Origin: Lichenostomus cassidix | Lineage: Eukaryota > Chordata > Aves > Passeriformes > Meliphagidae | Length of the DNA stretch: 64,000 bases | Reading direction: 5' to 3' | NCBI GenBank assembly: GCA_008360975.2 | Contig: VLJF02000808.1 | Span: forward strand, 1 to 64,000 | The notes under the pieces: model-generated | Seen by the model: only the letters and a program-made list of their open reading frames with translations | What the model was told of the DNA's origin: nothing | Databases searched by the model: none | Translations under genes and position numbers: made by a program | Shown here: positions 12,105 through 23,600 of the stretch, in pieces | Layout: every line of letters begins with the position of its first letter | Numbering within the stretch: position 1 is the first letter of the stretch

Positions 12105-14752
12105 GAATACCTCAGATCACCTTAATGCTGTTTATCCAACCCAAAATCTACAGGAACACAAAACCTCCCTATCCAACTGTAATCCACATTTTAACAGCAG
12201 AATTCATCAATATAAAGAGACAAAACTCAGATTTTTTTTCTCCAGAATTATTTCAACCCAAAACCTACAAAAATTCAAACTCTCCCATTCCAACTCTGAT
12301 CCACATTTAACACAAGAGGATTAATCTATATAAAGAAACTAAACCATTTCCAAAGGAATTTTTTGAGTTTCAAACTCAGCAAATTTTTTTCCCCAGCATC
12401 GTTTCCAACCCAAAACCTACAAAAATTCAAAATCTCCCATTCCAACTCTGATCCACATGAAGAAACCAAACCAAAAACCATTTCCAGACAATATTTTTCA
12501 GTTTCAAACTCAGTTAATTTTTTCCCAGCATTTTTTCCAACCCAAAACCTACAGGAATCCAAACCCTCCCATTCCAACTCTAATTTTAACAGAACAGAAT
12601 TATCCAATATAAAGAAACCAAACCATTTCCAGGGGATTTTCTTGATTTTCAAACTCAGTTAATTTTTTTCTCCAGAATTATTTCACCCCAAGATCTACAA
12701 AAATTCAAAATCTCCCATTCCGACTCTAATCCACATTTAACACAAGAGGATTGATCAATATAAAGAAACCAAACCATTTCCAGAAGATTTTTTTGAGTTT
12801 CAAACTGAGTTAATTTCTTTCCCAGCATCATTTCCAACCCAAAACCTACAGAAATCCAAACCCTCCCATTCCAACTCTAATTTTAACACAACAGAATTAT
12901 CCAATATAAAGAAACCAAACCATTTCCAGAGGAATTTTTTCAGTTTCAAACTAAATTAATTTCTTCCCCAGCATCATTTCCAACCCAAAACTGACAGAAA
13001 TCCAAGCTCCCCCATTCCAACTCTAATCCACATTTAACTCAAGAGGATTAATCAATACAAAGAAACTGAACCATTCCCAGAGGGTTTTCTTGATTTTTGA
13101 ATTCAGTTAATTTTTCTTTCCCAGAATTATTTCAACCCAAAATCTACAAAAATTCAAAATCTCCCATTCCAACTCTAATCCACATTTTAACGCAACAGAA
13201 TTATTCAATATAAAAAACCAAACCATTTCCAGAGGATTTTTTTGAGTTTCAAATGGAGTTAACTTCTTACCAGCATCATTTCCAACCCAAAATCTACAGA
13301 AATTCAAACTCTCCCATTTCGACTCTGATTTTGGCACAACAGATTTATCCAATATAAAGAAACCAAACCCTTTCCAAAGGAATTTTTTGAGTTTCGAACT
13401 CAGTTAGTTTCTTCCCCAGAATTATTTCAACCCAAAACCTACAGAAATCCAAACCCTCCCATTCCAACTCTAATCCACATTTAACACAAGAGGATTAATC
13501 GATATAAAGAAACCAAACCAAACCGTTTCCAAAAGAATTTTTTCAGTTTCAAACTCAATTTCTTTCCCAGCATCATTTCCAACCCAATATCTACAAAAAT
13601 TCAAAATCTCCCATTCCGACTCTAATCCACGTTTTAACACAACAGAATTATCCAATATAAAGAAACCAAACCATTTCCAGAGGAACTTTTTGAGTTTCAA
13701 ACTGAGTTAATTTCTTCCCCAGCATCATTTCCAACCCAAAATCTACAGAAATTCAGCTCCTCCATTTCAACTCTGATCCACATTTTAACACAACAGATTT
13801 ATCCAATATAAAGAAACCAAACCATTTCCAGAGGATTTTTTTGAGTTTCAAACTCACTTAATTTTTTTCTCCAACATTATTCTAACCCAAAGTCTACAGA
13901 AATCCAAACCCTCCCATTCCAACTCTGACTTTAACACAACAGAATTATCCAGTATAAAGAAACCAAACCATTTCCAGAGGATTTCTTCAGTTTCAAACTA
14001 AATTAATTTCTTCCCCAGCATCATTTCCAACCCAAAACTGACAGAAATCCAAGCTCCCCCATTCCACCTCTGATCCACATTTAACTCAAGAGGATTAATC
14101 AATACAAAGAAACTGAACCATTCCCAGAGGGTTTTCTTGATTTTCGAATTCAGTTAATTTTTCTTTCCCAGAACTATTTCAACCCAAAATCTACAAAAAT
14201 CCAAACCCTCCCATTCCAACTCTAATTTTAACACAACAGAATTATTCAAAATGAAGAAACCAAACCATTTCCAGAGGATTTTTTTCAGTTTTAAACTCAA
14301 TTAATTTTTCCCCCAGCATTTTTTCCAACCCAAAACCTACAGAAATCCAAACCCTCCCATTCCAACTCTAATTGTAACACAACAGAATTATCCAATATAA
14401 AGAAACCAAACCATTTCCTGAGGAATTTTTTCATTTTCAAACCCAATTAATTTCTTCCCAGCATCATTTCCAACCAAAACCTACAAAAATTCAAAATCTC
14501 CCATTCCGACTCTAATTTTAACACAACAGAATTATCCAATATAAAGAAACCAAACCATTTCCAGAGGATTTTTTGAGTTTCAAACCCAATTAATTTCTTC
14601 CCCAGCATCATTTCCAACCCAAAATCTACAGGAACCCAAACCCTCCCATTCCAACTCTGACTTTAACACAACAGAATTATCCAACATAATTTCCAGAGGA
14701 TTTTTTCAGTTTCAAACTGAGTTAATTTCTCCCCCAGCATCGTTTCCACCCC
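12105..14752. repeat. 2.6-kb array, unit mostly 144-152 bp, about 18 copies
   Basis: The anchor CCAACCCAAAA begins units at about 12141, 12258, 12409, 12541, 12687, 12838, 12984, 13136, 13286, 13431, 13583, 13735, 13886, 14031, 14183, 14329, 14473 and 14618. Each unit contains CTACARAAATYCAAA, CCTCCCATTCCAACTCT, CAATATAAAGAAACCAAACC, ATTTCCAGAGGA and GAGTTTCAAACT in order. The first units are shorter. Unit subtypes (CACATTTAACACAAGAGG or TTTTAACACAACAG) alternate, which suggests a dimeric higher-order pattern in parts. Short open frames on both strands are repeat artefacts. Confidence 0.95.
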
Positions 14753-15034
14753 GCGGCTCTTTGCCCTTCCCTGGAGACGCAAATCCCTCTTGACTCAACT
14801 GGAAATGGAAATCCAAACCTGCTGAGCTCCTGCTGAGCTCCTGCTGAGCTCCTCCTGCTCTGGCAAAGTCACTTTGGGGATTTTCTGCTCTGATGGAACA
14901 ACTCGTGAAGGAGAATTCCTCAGGGCTTTCCGTGACATTCAGGGGGATGGGAACAGGCAGGAGGTGGGAGAGATCACTTCTAATTTCATTTTATTTTGGG
15001 GATAAAAGGCTCCAAAGTGACCCTGAAAGCAAAT
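14753..15034. other. Unique spacer
   Basis: Contains three direct copies of CTGCTGAGCTC at about 14818-14850. No gene is supported; a 68-codon frame at 14893-15099 has no recognisable domain. Confidence 0.4.
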
Positions 15035-15375
15035 TCTGCAAGAGGTTTGGAATTAGCCTAAAAAAAAACAAGTGGGGAAATTTTTTTGCTGAAGGTTGAT
15101 GGGAAATTGTCACAATTTTCATTAAAAATGGGGGAAAGATGTTGGCAGCTCAGGGAATTCATTTGGGAATCTCATTTTTTTCTGTGAGTTCCCCTTGGCT
15201 GCTCAGGGATTTCAAAAATTCCAGTATTTTCTGTTCTGCAGGAAGTTTGGGGTGAGACTGAAAAAAAAAACCAGGAGAGGGGAAATTTTCCCTGAGGATT
15301 GACAGGAAATTTTCACCATTTTCAGTAAAAATGGGAAATAGGAATTTGCAGGTCAGGGAGTTGAGTTGTTGGGAA
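15035..15375. repeat. Diverged tandem duplication, ~205-bp unit
   Basis: Two copies share an AGGTTTGG/GAAGTTTGG start, an A-run, GGGAAATTTT, a TTGAYRGGAAATT block, ATTTTCAnTAAAAATGGG and CAGGGAATTCA or CAGGGAGTTGA. They are centred near 15090 and 15300. Confidence 0.7.
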
Positions 15376-15399
15376 ATCCTGAGCTGTTAAATGTGAGGA

Positions 15400-16500
15400 A
15401 TAATCGGAATTTTCCTGCCTGTTGAGCCCTGAAGTTCCTCCTTGTCAGAGCTCACCTGGAAGTTCATTTTACACAATTATGGGGAGAAAAATCCCCCATT
15501 TGGGTGATCCCAACGTTTTTGTAATTACGTAATTTCATAATTTCGTCATTTCATAATTTCGTCATTTCGTAATTAATGACTTTTCAAAATTCGTAATTAA
15601 TCAGAATTTTCCTGCCTGTTGAGCCCTGGAGTTCATGGATGTCAGATCTCACCTGGAAGCTCATTTGGCCACAATCACAGAGGGAAAAATCCCCCATTTG
15701 GGTGATCCCAACATTTTTATAATTATGTCTTCGTAATTTTGTAATTTCATAATTTTTTAATTTTATGATTTTGTAATTTCATCAGTACAAATTTTCAAAA
15801 TTTATAATTAATTGGAATTTCACTGCTATTGGAGCCTTGGAGCTCCTCCTTGTCAGATTCCTTGAAGTTCATTTGGCCACAATCACAGCGAGAAAATTCA
15901 CCCATCTGGGAGATTCCAGCATTTTCATAATTACATCATTTCATAATATTGTCATTTTATAATTAATGAATTTTCAAAAGTCATAATTAATCTGAATTTT
16001 CGCTGCCTGTTGAGCCCTGGAGTTTCTCCTCTTCAGAGTTCACCTGGAAGTTCATTTGGCCACAATTTCAGGGGAAAAATCTCCCATTTGGGTGATCCCA
16101 GCATTTTTGTAATTAGGTATTTGTAATTCTGTAATTTCATAATTTTGTAATTTCATAATTTTGTAATTTTGTGATTTCATAATTAACAAATTTTTGAAAT
16201 TTGTAATTAATCAGAATTTCGCTGCCTGTTGAAGCCCTGGAGTTTCTCCTCATCAGATCTCACCTGGAAGCTCATTTGGCCACAATCACAGGGAGAAAAA
16301 TCTCCCATTTGAGGGATCCCAGCATTTTTATAATTACATGATTTCATAATGTCATAATTTCGTAATAAATGAATTTTCAAAAGTTATAATTAATCAGAAT
16401 TTTGCTGCCTGTTGAGCTCTGGAGTTGCTCCTTGTCAGATCCCTTGGGGCTGATTTGGCCACAATTATGGGGAGAAAAATCCTTAATTTGGGACTTTCCC
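15400..16500. repeat. Minisatellite, ~195-bp unit, about 6 copies
   Basis: Units share GCCTGTTGAGCCCTGGAGTT, CAGATCTCACCTGGAAG, TTCATTTGGCCACAATCACA, GAAAAATCCCCCATTTGGG and GATCCCAGCATTTTTRTAAT, then a variable run of TAATTTCATAATTTCGTCAT. Copies start near 15415, 15610, 15825, 16005, 16222 and 16405. The TAATTTCRTAATT section is a nested micro-repeat with a different length in each unit. Confidence 0.9.
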
Positions 16501-17126
16501 AGCATTTTTGGGATCAATTTATCCACAATTTCCCACATGGTTTAAATCCCCCAGGATTCATCTCTGTGAGTTTTGTTTTTTCCATTTGCAGCTTCCCTTC
16601 AGTCATGAGGAGTCCTTCAAAAGGGGAAAAAAAAATCCAAATAGAATGGATTTGGCTTTGGCAGCTTCTCCCCCTGGGCTGGCAGGCAGGGAGGGTTTGT
16701 GGTTATTTTTAATTCTCCCGAAATCCGAATGCATGAGGGGAGAGTTGGGTTTGGATTGATTCCCAGGATTTATCCATTTATCCATGATTGGTTGGGAGGT
16801 TAGAGAAGTTCCATCCTCCTCTTCTCTCCTCTCTTTTCGTTTCAGCAAATTCTGGATCAACAATCCTCATGGAATATTTTTTCTCTCCATCCTGCTTTTC
16901 CCACTAAAAGGATGAAGAATTTCCATCTGGGATTTTGGGTTCTCCACCTCAGCCTGGCAGGAATTTTTCCTTCCCTGGAGGAACCCAAACTGAGCTTTTC
17001 CTGGTGCTTTTGGAAAATTTTCCCCTAAAATTCTGAGGGACAAAAAATGTGGGATTGAAGGAGTGGTTGGAAGTGAAAATGAGATGATTAATCAAGCAGC
17101 AGTCAGTGGGAATGAGCATTTAAAAC
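16501..17126. other. Unique non-coding DNA
   Basis: Complex sequence. Frames of 83-95 codons overlap on both strands near 16425-16863 without a recognisable domain. No tandem structure is seen. Confidence 0.4.
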
Positions 17127-17430
17127 CAGATTTTTAAAAATTTTAATTGTAATTTTAATTTTAATTTTTATTTTTATTTTTATTTTTATTTTTATTTTTA
17201 TTTTTATTTTTATTTTTATTTTTAATTCAAAATAAATTTAATTTTAAAATAATTTTTATTTTTATTTTTATTTTTATTTTTATTTTTAATTCATTTATTT
17301 CTATTTTTATTTATTTAATTTTTAATTTATTTTTATTTTTAAAATTATTTTTAAAACTTAAAAAAAATATTTATTTTAATTAAAAAAATTATTTTTACTT
17401 TTATTTTAATTTTTAACATTGCAATTAAAT
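17127..17430. repeat. TTTTTA hexamer microsatellite
   Basis: Two main blocks of TTTTTA (17165-17224 and 17250-17290), with TTTTAA and TTTATT degeneration at the edges. Confidence 0.94.
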
Positions 17431-17845
17431 CCAGTGAAATCATCATTTCCCTGTGTGGTTTTTTTCCCAGATTTCTGGTATTTCTACAGGATTTCTCTGG
17501 CAGCCCCAATATCACAGAAGAAATAAATAATTTCTGTTCTCAGCCTCGATTTTGGCCTTTCCTTGAATTTATTCAAGGCATCTGATCACCAAAAACCTCA
17601 TAAAAAATAAATCTAAATACTAAAAAATTTCAACTTGTTGCTCGATTTGTGCTGAAAAGGCTGGATGGATTTTTTTTTTTACACTTTTGCTGTCAATATT
17701 TGTTCAAAATCTTTTCAAAAATCATCACTTGCTGTGTTGGGGTTGACTCTGATTCCTTACATGGAATTAAAGCAGAATTTTTTAAAGTTCTCTGAGGCTG
17801 ATGGGAAAATATCAATTTTCTTGCCTCTCCTGTACCCAAATCTGC
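17431..17845. other. Unique spacer
   Basis: AT-rich sequence without array or element. Frames that begin here and run right are extended only by the adjoining 11-bp array. Confidence 0.4.
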
Positions 17846-17849
17846 CCCA

Positions 17850-18436
17850 AATATTCCCCAAATATTCCCCAAATATTCCCCAAATATTCTCCAAATATTC
17901 CCCAGATATTCCCCAAATATTCCCCAAATATTCCCCAAATATTCTCTAAATATTCCCCAAATATTCCCCAAATATTCTCTAAATATTCCCCAAATATTCT
18001 CTAAATATTCCCCAAATATTCTCCAAATATTCCCCAAATATTCTCCAAATATTCCCCAAATATTCTCCAAATATTCCACAAATATTCCACAAATATTCCA
18101 CAAATATTCCCCAAATATTCTCCAAATATTCCCCAAATATTCCCCAAATATTCTCCAAATATTCCCCAAATATTCCCCAAATATTCCCCAAATATTCTCC
18201 AAATATTCTCCAAATATTCCCCAGATATTCCCCAAATATTCCCCAAATATTCCCCAAATATTCCCCAAATATTCTCCAAATATTCCCCAAATATTCCCCA
18301 AATATTCCCCAAATATTCTCCAAATATTCCCCAAATATTCCCCAAATATTCCCTAAATATTCTCCAAATATTCTCCAAATATTCCCCAAATATTCTCCAA
18401 ATATTCCCCAAATATTCCCCAGATATTCCCCAAATA
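17850..18436. repeat. 11-bp satellite CCCCAAATATT, about 53 copies
   Basis: Strict 11-bp tandem array. Unit variants are CTCCAAATATT, CTCTAAATATT, CACAAATATT-type and CCCAGATATT-type. Since 11 is not divisible by 3, three units (33 bp) make an 11-codon cycle, and no frame contains a stop on the minus strand. This gives overlapping minus-strand frames of 136-213 codons that repeat Gly-Asn-Ile-Trp and Gly-Ile-Phe-Gly-Glu-Tyr-Leu. They are not genes. Confidence 0.97.
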
Positions 18437-19087
18437 AAACTTCTCCATTCTTTTTCATCTCTTTTCTGCCCTCAGGGTGTTTTGCAGCAAAATCAACAAA
18501 TTGGGATTGAAGAAAAAAACCAAGGAAAACTGATTCTCATTCCTTAAATTTCACATTTTGGGTAATATCTGAGGGTTTTGGCATGAAATCCTCGCAGGGT
18601 TTTGTCCTTAATTTCCACTCCTGGCTCACAGTTTGGAGTTTTTTGGTTCCTCAGCCATGGCAGAAAAATTGGAGATTTTCCATGGAATCCATTTGGAGAT
18701 GAAGGAGGAAAAATCCCAAAAGCTGAGCCAGAACAGCTGGGCTGAACTCCCTGCGCCCTTTGGAACAAAAAATTGATTTTTCTCAGTGTCCTTCCGACCT
18801 GGGGAGGGAAAAAGGGAACGGGAATGTCGGCAGTGGGGAGTTGGGTGGGATTTTGATGAGGAATTTTCACTGCTTGAGGCCAAATTTCTCCATCCAGGAG
18901 CAAAATTCCTGTTCCTGTCCCTCTGTGGGGTTGAGGGAAAGGAGTTGGGGAAGTTTGGCTTCCAGCAGGGTGGTGAACTCTGGAAGGAAATCCAGAAAAT
19001 CTGTTCTAGGGTGGAAAATCACAGCGGTTTTTAAAGTTTCCTGAGAGTCTTCACTGTGCAAACTCTGCTCTTTGTCTCATTCCTAGC
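18437..19087. other. Unique non-coding DNA
   Basis: Complex sequence with overlapping short frames on both strands (for example 18544-18903 and 18760-19044). None shows a recognisable domain, and simultaneous openness on both strands argues against coding. Confidence 0.4.
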
Positions 19088-20411
19088 TGACCCTAAAAAC
19101 TCTTATCTGACCCTAAAAAACTCTCGTCTGACCCTAAAAACTCTTATCTGACCCTAAAAACTTTTATCTGACCCTAAAAACTCTTATCTGACCCTAAAAA
19201 CTCTTATCTGATCCTAAAAACTCTTATCTGATACTAAAAAACTCTTACCTGATCCTAAAAAACTCTTATCTGACCCTAAAAAACTTATCCGATCCTAAAA
19301 ACTCTTATCTGATCCTAAAAACTCTCATCTGATCCTAAAAACTCTTTTATCTGATCCTAAAAACTCTTATCTGACCCGAAAAACCTTTATCCGACCCTAA
19401 AAACTCTTTTATCTGACCCTAAAAATTCTTTTATCTGACCCTAAAAAACTCTTTTATCTGACCCTAAAAACTCTTATCTGATCCTAAAAAACGCTTATCT
19501 GACCCTAAAAAAATGCTTATCTGACCCTAAAAACTCTTCTCTGACCCTAAAAACTCTTATCTGACCCTAAAAACTCTTATCTGACCTTAAAAACTCTTTT
19601 CTGACCCTAAAAACTCTTATCTGATCCTAAAAACTCTTATCTGACCCTAAAAAACTCTTATCTGATCCTAAAAAACTCTTATCTGACCCTAAAAAACTCT
19701 CGTCTGACCCTAAAAAACTCTTATCTGATCCTAAAAACTCTCATCTGATCCTAAAAACTTTTATCTGACCCTAAAAAAATGCTTATCTGACCCTAAAAAC
19801 TCTTATCTGATCCTAAAAACTCTTATCTGATCCTAAAAAACTCTTATCTGATCCTAAAAACTTTCATCTGATCCTAAAAAAACTCTTATCTGATCCTAAA
19901 AAACTCTCATCTGACCCTAAAAACTCTCATCTGATCCTAAAAACTCTTATCTGACCCTAAAAAAATGCTTATCTGACCCTAAAAACTTTCATCTGATCCT
20001 AAAAACTCTTATCTGACCCTAAAAACTCTTATCTGACCCTAAAAACTCTTATCTGACCCTAAAAACTCTTATCTGATCCTAAAAACTCTCATCTGACCCT
20101 AAAAAACTCTCATCTGATCCTAAAAACTCTTATCTGACCCTAAAAAACTTATCTGATCCTAAAAACATTATCTGATCCTAAAAACTCTCATCTGATCCTA
20201 AAAACTCTTATCTGACCCTAAAAAACTCTCATCTGACCCTAAAAACATTATCTGATCCTAAAAACATTTATCTGATCCTAAAAAAACTCTTATCCGACCC
20301 TAAAAACTCTCATCTGACCCTAAAAACTCTTATCTGATCCTAAAAAAACTCTTATCTGACCCTAAAAACTCTTATCTGACCCTAAAAAAACGCTTATCTG
20401 ACCCTAAAAAA
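19088..20411. repeat. 20-bp satellite CTGACCCTAAAAACTCTTAT, about 65 copies
   Basis: Strict array with phase slips of 1-2 bp from A-run length changes (AAAAA to AAAAAAA). Variants alternate CTGACCC with CTGATCC and CTTATC with CTCATC. On the minus strand the commoner form reads AGATAAG, so the array multiplies a GATA-type motif. Every unit has stops in most frames, so no long open frame arises. Confidence 0.97.
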
Positions 20412-21127
20412 AGCAGCCTGGAATTTATTAAATCAAAGGGAGAGGAAAAAGAGATCCCAACCAATCATTGCCATAAAAATAATCCCCAAAATCATGATTA
20501 TTATGAATATTATTATTATTATTATTCACTAATAACAGAGTTTGTCAAAGGTCTGGGATTCATATCCAAGAAAATCAGGGAAAAAAAATTTGTCCGTTTT
20601 CTCCATGCCCTGTCCTGATTTTCTCCTAATTCTTGGGGCTTTCCAATAAATTGGAGAAAACTGGGATTTTCCCACTAATTGATTTTGTTTTTTTAAATAA
20701 TTGGGGTTTTCCTGTCAGAGGCAGGATGGGGAATTGAGATCTTCTCCAACCAACCTTAATAATTCTCATTTTCAGGGAGTTATTTCAGAGGTAGCTGAGC
20801 AAGAAATGACTGAGAGGTCAATCCCTGGGAATTGTTATTTGTTATTAAAAAAAGCAGCTTTGGAGCTCAGCAAGGAATGCAACAAACTGGGTGAATTATT
20901 ACCTTTCCACTGCTGCAGTATTTTATTCAGATTCAACGAATCAAATGCACTCAGATTGCTCAGTCAGCTCTTGCTGCTCGTGGTGATTAAAATGTTTCCA
21001 TGGAAAGTCCAGCAATGGAACAATATTTGTAGTTTTTTTGGGGAAAATGGGGGTTTTGGGGAGCAGAGGAAGCTCTGGAGGAGGTTTGGGTTGAATTCTC
21101 TCCTTCACACAGAGTTTTGGGTTAAAT
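20412..21127. other. Mostly unique DNA with a short ATT run
   Basis: ATT triplets lie at 20508-20526. A 154-codon + frame (20701-21165) has no recognisable domain, and its 3' part enters a tandem duplication, so I do not call it a gene. Confidence 0.4.
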
Positions 21128-21264
21128 TCCCTTGGGTTTGGTTCAGGACTTGGAGTCAAAAATGACTTTATTTCAGTTTTCTCCCTTTATTTCCCTTGGT
21201 TTTGGTTCAGGACTTGGAGTCAAAAATGACTTTATTTCAGCTTTCACCCTTTATTTCCCTGTGG
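21128..21264. repeat. Tandem duplication, ~68 bp
   Basis: Two nearly identical copies of a segment containing TTTGGTTCAGGACTTGGAGT, CAAAAATGACTTTATTTCAG and CCCTTTATTTCCCT. High identity indicates a recent event. Confidence 0.93.
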
Positions 21265-21624
21265 GTTAAGGAATATGGGAATTCCCAACATTTTGGGAAG
21301 AGGATTTCACCAGGGACACAACCAGGGCACAAATCCACCTCTGGGATTGTCTACAAAACCATCAGTTCAGCTGGGAAAAGATTTTTGTTCTTCATTTGCA
21401 CAAATTGATGATTAACATTAATTTGCATTTATTCGAAATGCAAATTTAAATTTTCAACGGTAAATATTTTATATTTTAAAGTCTGGAGACACCAAATTCT
21501 TGTCCTGATTCTCTCAGTGCTGCTTTTTCTGTCAATGGAATGTGAGTTTTATGTTTAGGTTGAATTTCTCGGCGGGGAAATTCCAGCAAAATATGAACAG
21601 AGGGAATTTCAGGAACAAATCTAT
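21265..21624. other. Unique spacer
   Basis: Complex AT-rich sequence with no recognisable element. Confidence 0.35.
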
Positions 21625-23125
21625 GGAATGGAATGGAATGGAACGGAATGGAATGGAATAGAATAGAATAGAATAGGATAGAAAATAGAATAGAATAGAA
21701 TGGAAAGGAATGAAATGAGATGAAATGAAATGAAATGAAATGAAATGAAATGAAATGAAATGAAATAAAATAAAATAAAATAAAATAAAATTAAATTAAA
21801 TTAAAATAAAATAAAATAAAATAAAATAAAATACACATTGGGCTCCAACCTGCAGGTTTGGCTTAAGACACCTCTGGAAAGCTGTCCAAAATTTGGGATC
21901 TCTGTAAAACCCTGGATCATCCTTCAAAAAATGAGATATACATATGAATAGAATAGAATAGAATAGAATAGAATAGAATGGAATGGAATGGAATGGAATG
22001 GAATGGAATAGAATAGAATAGAATAGAATAGAATAGAATAGAATAGAAAGAATATAATAGAAAGAATAGAATGAAATGAAATGAAATGAAATGAAACTGA
22101 ATGAAACGAAATGATAAAACACACATTGGGCTCCAACCTGCAGGTTTGGCTTCACACACCTCTGGAAAGCTGTCCAAAAATTGGGATCTCTGTAAAAGCT
22201 TGGATCATCCTTAAAAAAATGAGATATACACATGAATGGAATAGAATAGAATGGAATAGAATAGAATAGAATGGAATAGAATAGAATAGAATAGAATAGA
22301 ATAGAATAGAATAGAATAGAATAGAATGGAATGGAATGGAATGGAATGGGATGGGATGGAATAGAGTAGAATAGAATGGAATAGAATGGAATAGAAATAG
22401 AATGAAGTGAAATGAAATGAAATGAAGTGAAATGAAATGAAATGAAATGAAACTGAATGAAATGAAATGAAAAAATACACATTGGGCTCCAACCTGCAGG
22501 TTTAGCTCCAGACATCTCTGGAAAGCTGTCCAAAATCTGGGATCTCTGTAAAAGCTTGGATCATCCTTAAAAAAATGAGATATACATATGAATAGAATAG
22601 AATAGAATAGAATAGAATGGAATAGAATGGAATGGAATGGAATGGAATGGAATGGAATAGAATAGAATAGAATAGAATGGAATAGAATGGAATAGAAATA
22701 GAATGAAGTGAAATGAAATGAAATGAAGTGAAATGAAGTGAAATGAAATGAAATGAAATGAAATGAAATGAAATGAAACTAAACTGAATGAAACAGAATG
22801 GAATGGAATGGAATGGAATGGGATGGGATGGAATAGAATGGAATGGAATAGAACTGAATGGAATGGGATTGAATAGAATAGAATAGAATAGAATAGAATA
22901 GAATAGAATGGAGTGGAATGGAGTGGAATGGAATAGAATAGAATAGAATAGAACAGAACAGAATGAAATGAAATGAAATGAAATGAAATGAAATGAAATG
23001 AAATGAAATTAAACTGAATGAAAGGAAATGATAAAACACACATTGGGCTCCAACCTGCAGGTTTGGCTTCACACACCTCCGGCAAGCTGCCCAAAATCTG
23101 GGCTCTCTGCACAGCCCTGCCTCTC
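21625..23125. repeat. Compound satellite: GGAAT-type pentamers alternating with a ~115-bp complex unit
   Basis: Pentamer blocks (GGAAT, GAATA, GAAAT, AAAAT) at about 21625-21832, 21946-22120, 22233-22476 and 22590-23036 are separated by four copies of one complex unit starting ACACATTGGGCTCCAACCTG at 21833, 22121, 22477 and 23037. Each complex unit continues through GCAGGTTTGGCTT, CACCTCTGGAAAGCTGTCC, GGGATCTCTGTAAAA, GGATCATCCTT and ATGAGATATACATATGAAT. The fourth copy diverges after about 23110 and leads into unique sequence, so it may be the ancestral flank. Pentamers change stepwise from AATAG to AATGG to AATGA across each block. Confidence 0.95.
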
Positions 23126-23223
23126 CTCTCTGGCCCCAACCAGGAGCAAACTTTCCCCACAAACCCTTTGCTGTCCCTCAGCTCAGGGCGCAGAGAAGTG
23201 ACGATTTACCTTCATCCCATTTC

Positions 23224-23497
23224 TCCACCTGTCGCTGTTGAGCCGCTAGCAGAGAAGAGGACCCAGTTCTCAGTGTGGCAAGAAAAGGCGTTTATTATTT
23301 ATGATTTCCATATATATATAGACTTTTCAAAGGTCACCCAGATTGGTCAGCCAGAAACCTCCCCCTAGGCCTGACTGGCCAGGCCTGAACTGTCCAAATC
23401 TCGAGACACTGTTTTTAATAACATCCAAACTTTATCTTTGTTTATAAAACACAGCAAAATGTTCTCACGGGAAAGACCTGTGCTAGCCACATCCACC
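23224..23497 (-). mobile_element. Solo LTR, ERVK-like, with 6-bp target duplication TCCACC
   Basis: The LTR occupies 23230-23491 (262 bp) and reads on the minus strand from TGTGGCTAGCACAGG to ...CGACA. TCCACC lies directly on both sides (23224-23229 and 23492-23497). A 6-bp duplication is typical of class II (alpha/beta, ERVK-type) integration. In element orientation it has a GACCAATCTGG box, a degenerate TATATA segment and a poly(A)-type region. No internal proviral sequence follows, so this is a solo LTR from LTR-LTR recombination. Confidence 0.93.
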
Positions 23498-23600
23498 CCA
23501 GGAGGACACAGCTCAAGGTTCCCCCAGTTCCCAGCAGCTCCCCAGCCCAGCAATCTGCCAGCAGGGACAGCCCGAGCCCATCAGAGCCGCCGAGGCAATT
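23498..23600. other. Unique spacer next to the LTR
   Basis: C-rich, moderately complex sequence with CCCAGCAGCTCCCCAGCCC. No element is recognised. Confidence 0.3.

Noticed and set aside
17693..18334. 213-codon minus-strand frame and overlapping ones
   Set aside because: Pure translation of the 11-bp array in successive phases.
19088..20411. Telomere-like CCCTAA words
   Set aside because: CCCTAA occurs once per 20-bp unit, not as tandem hexamers, so this is not an interstitial telomere.
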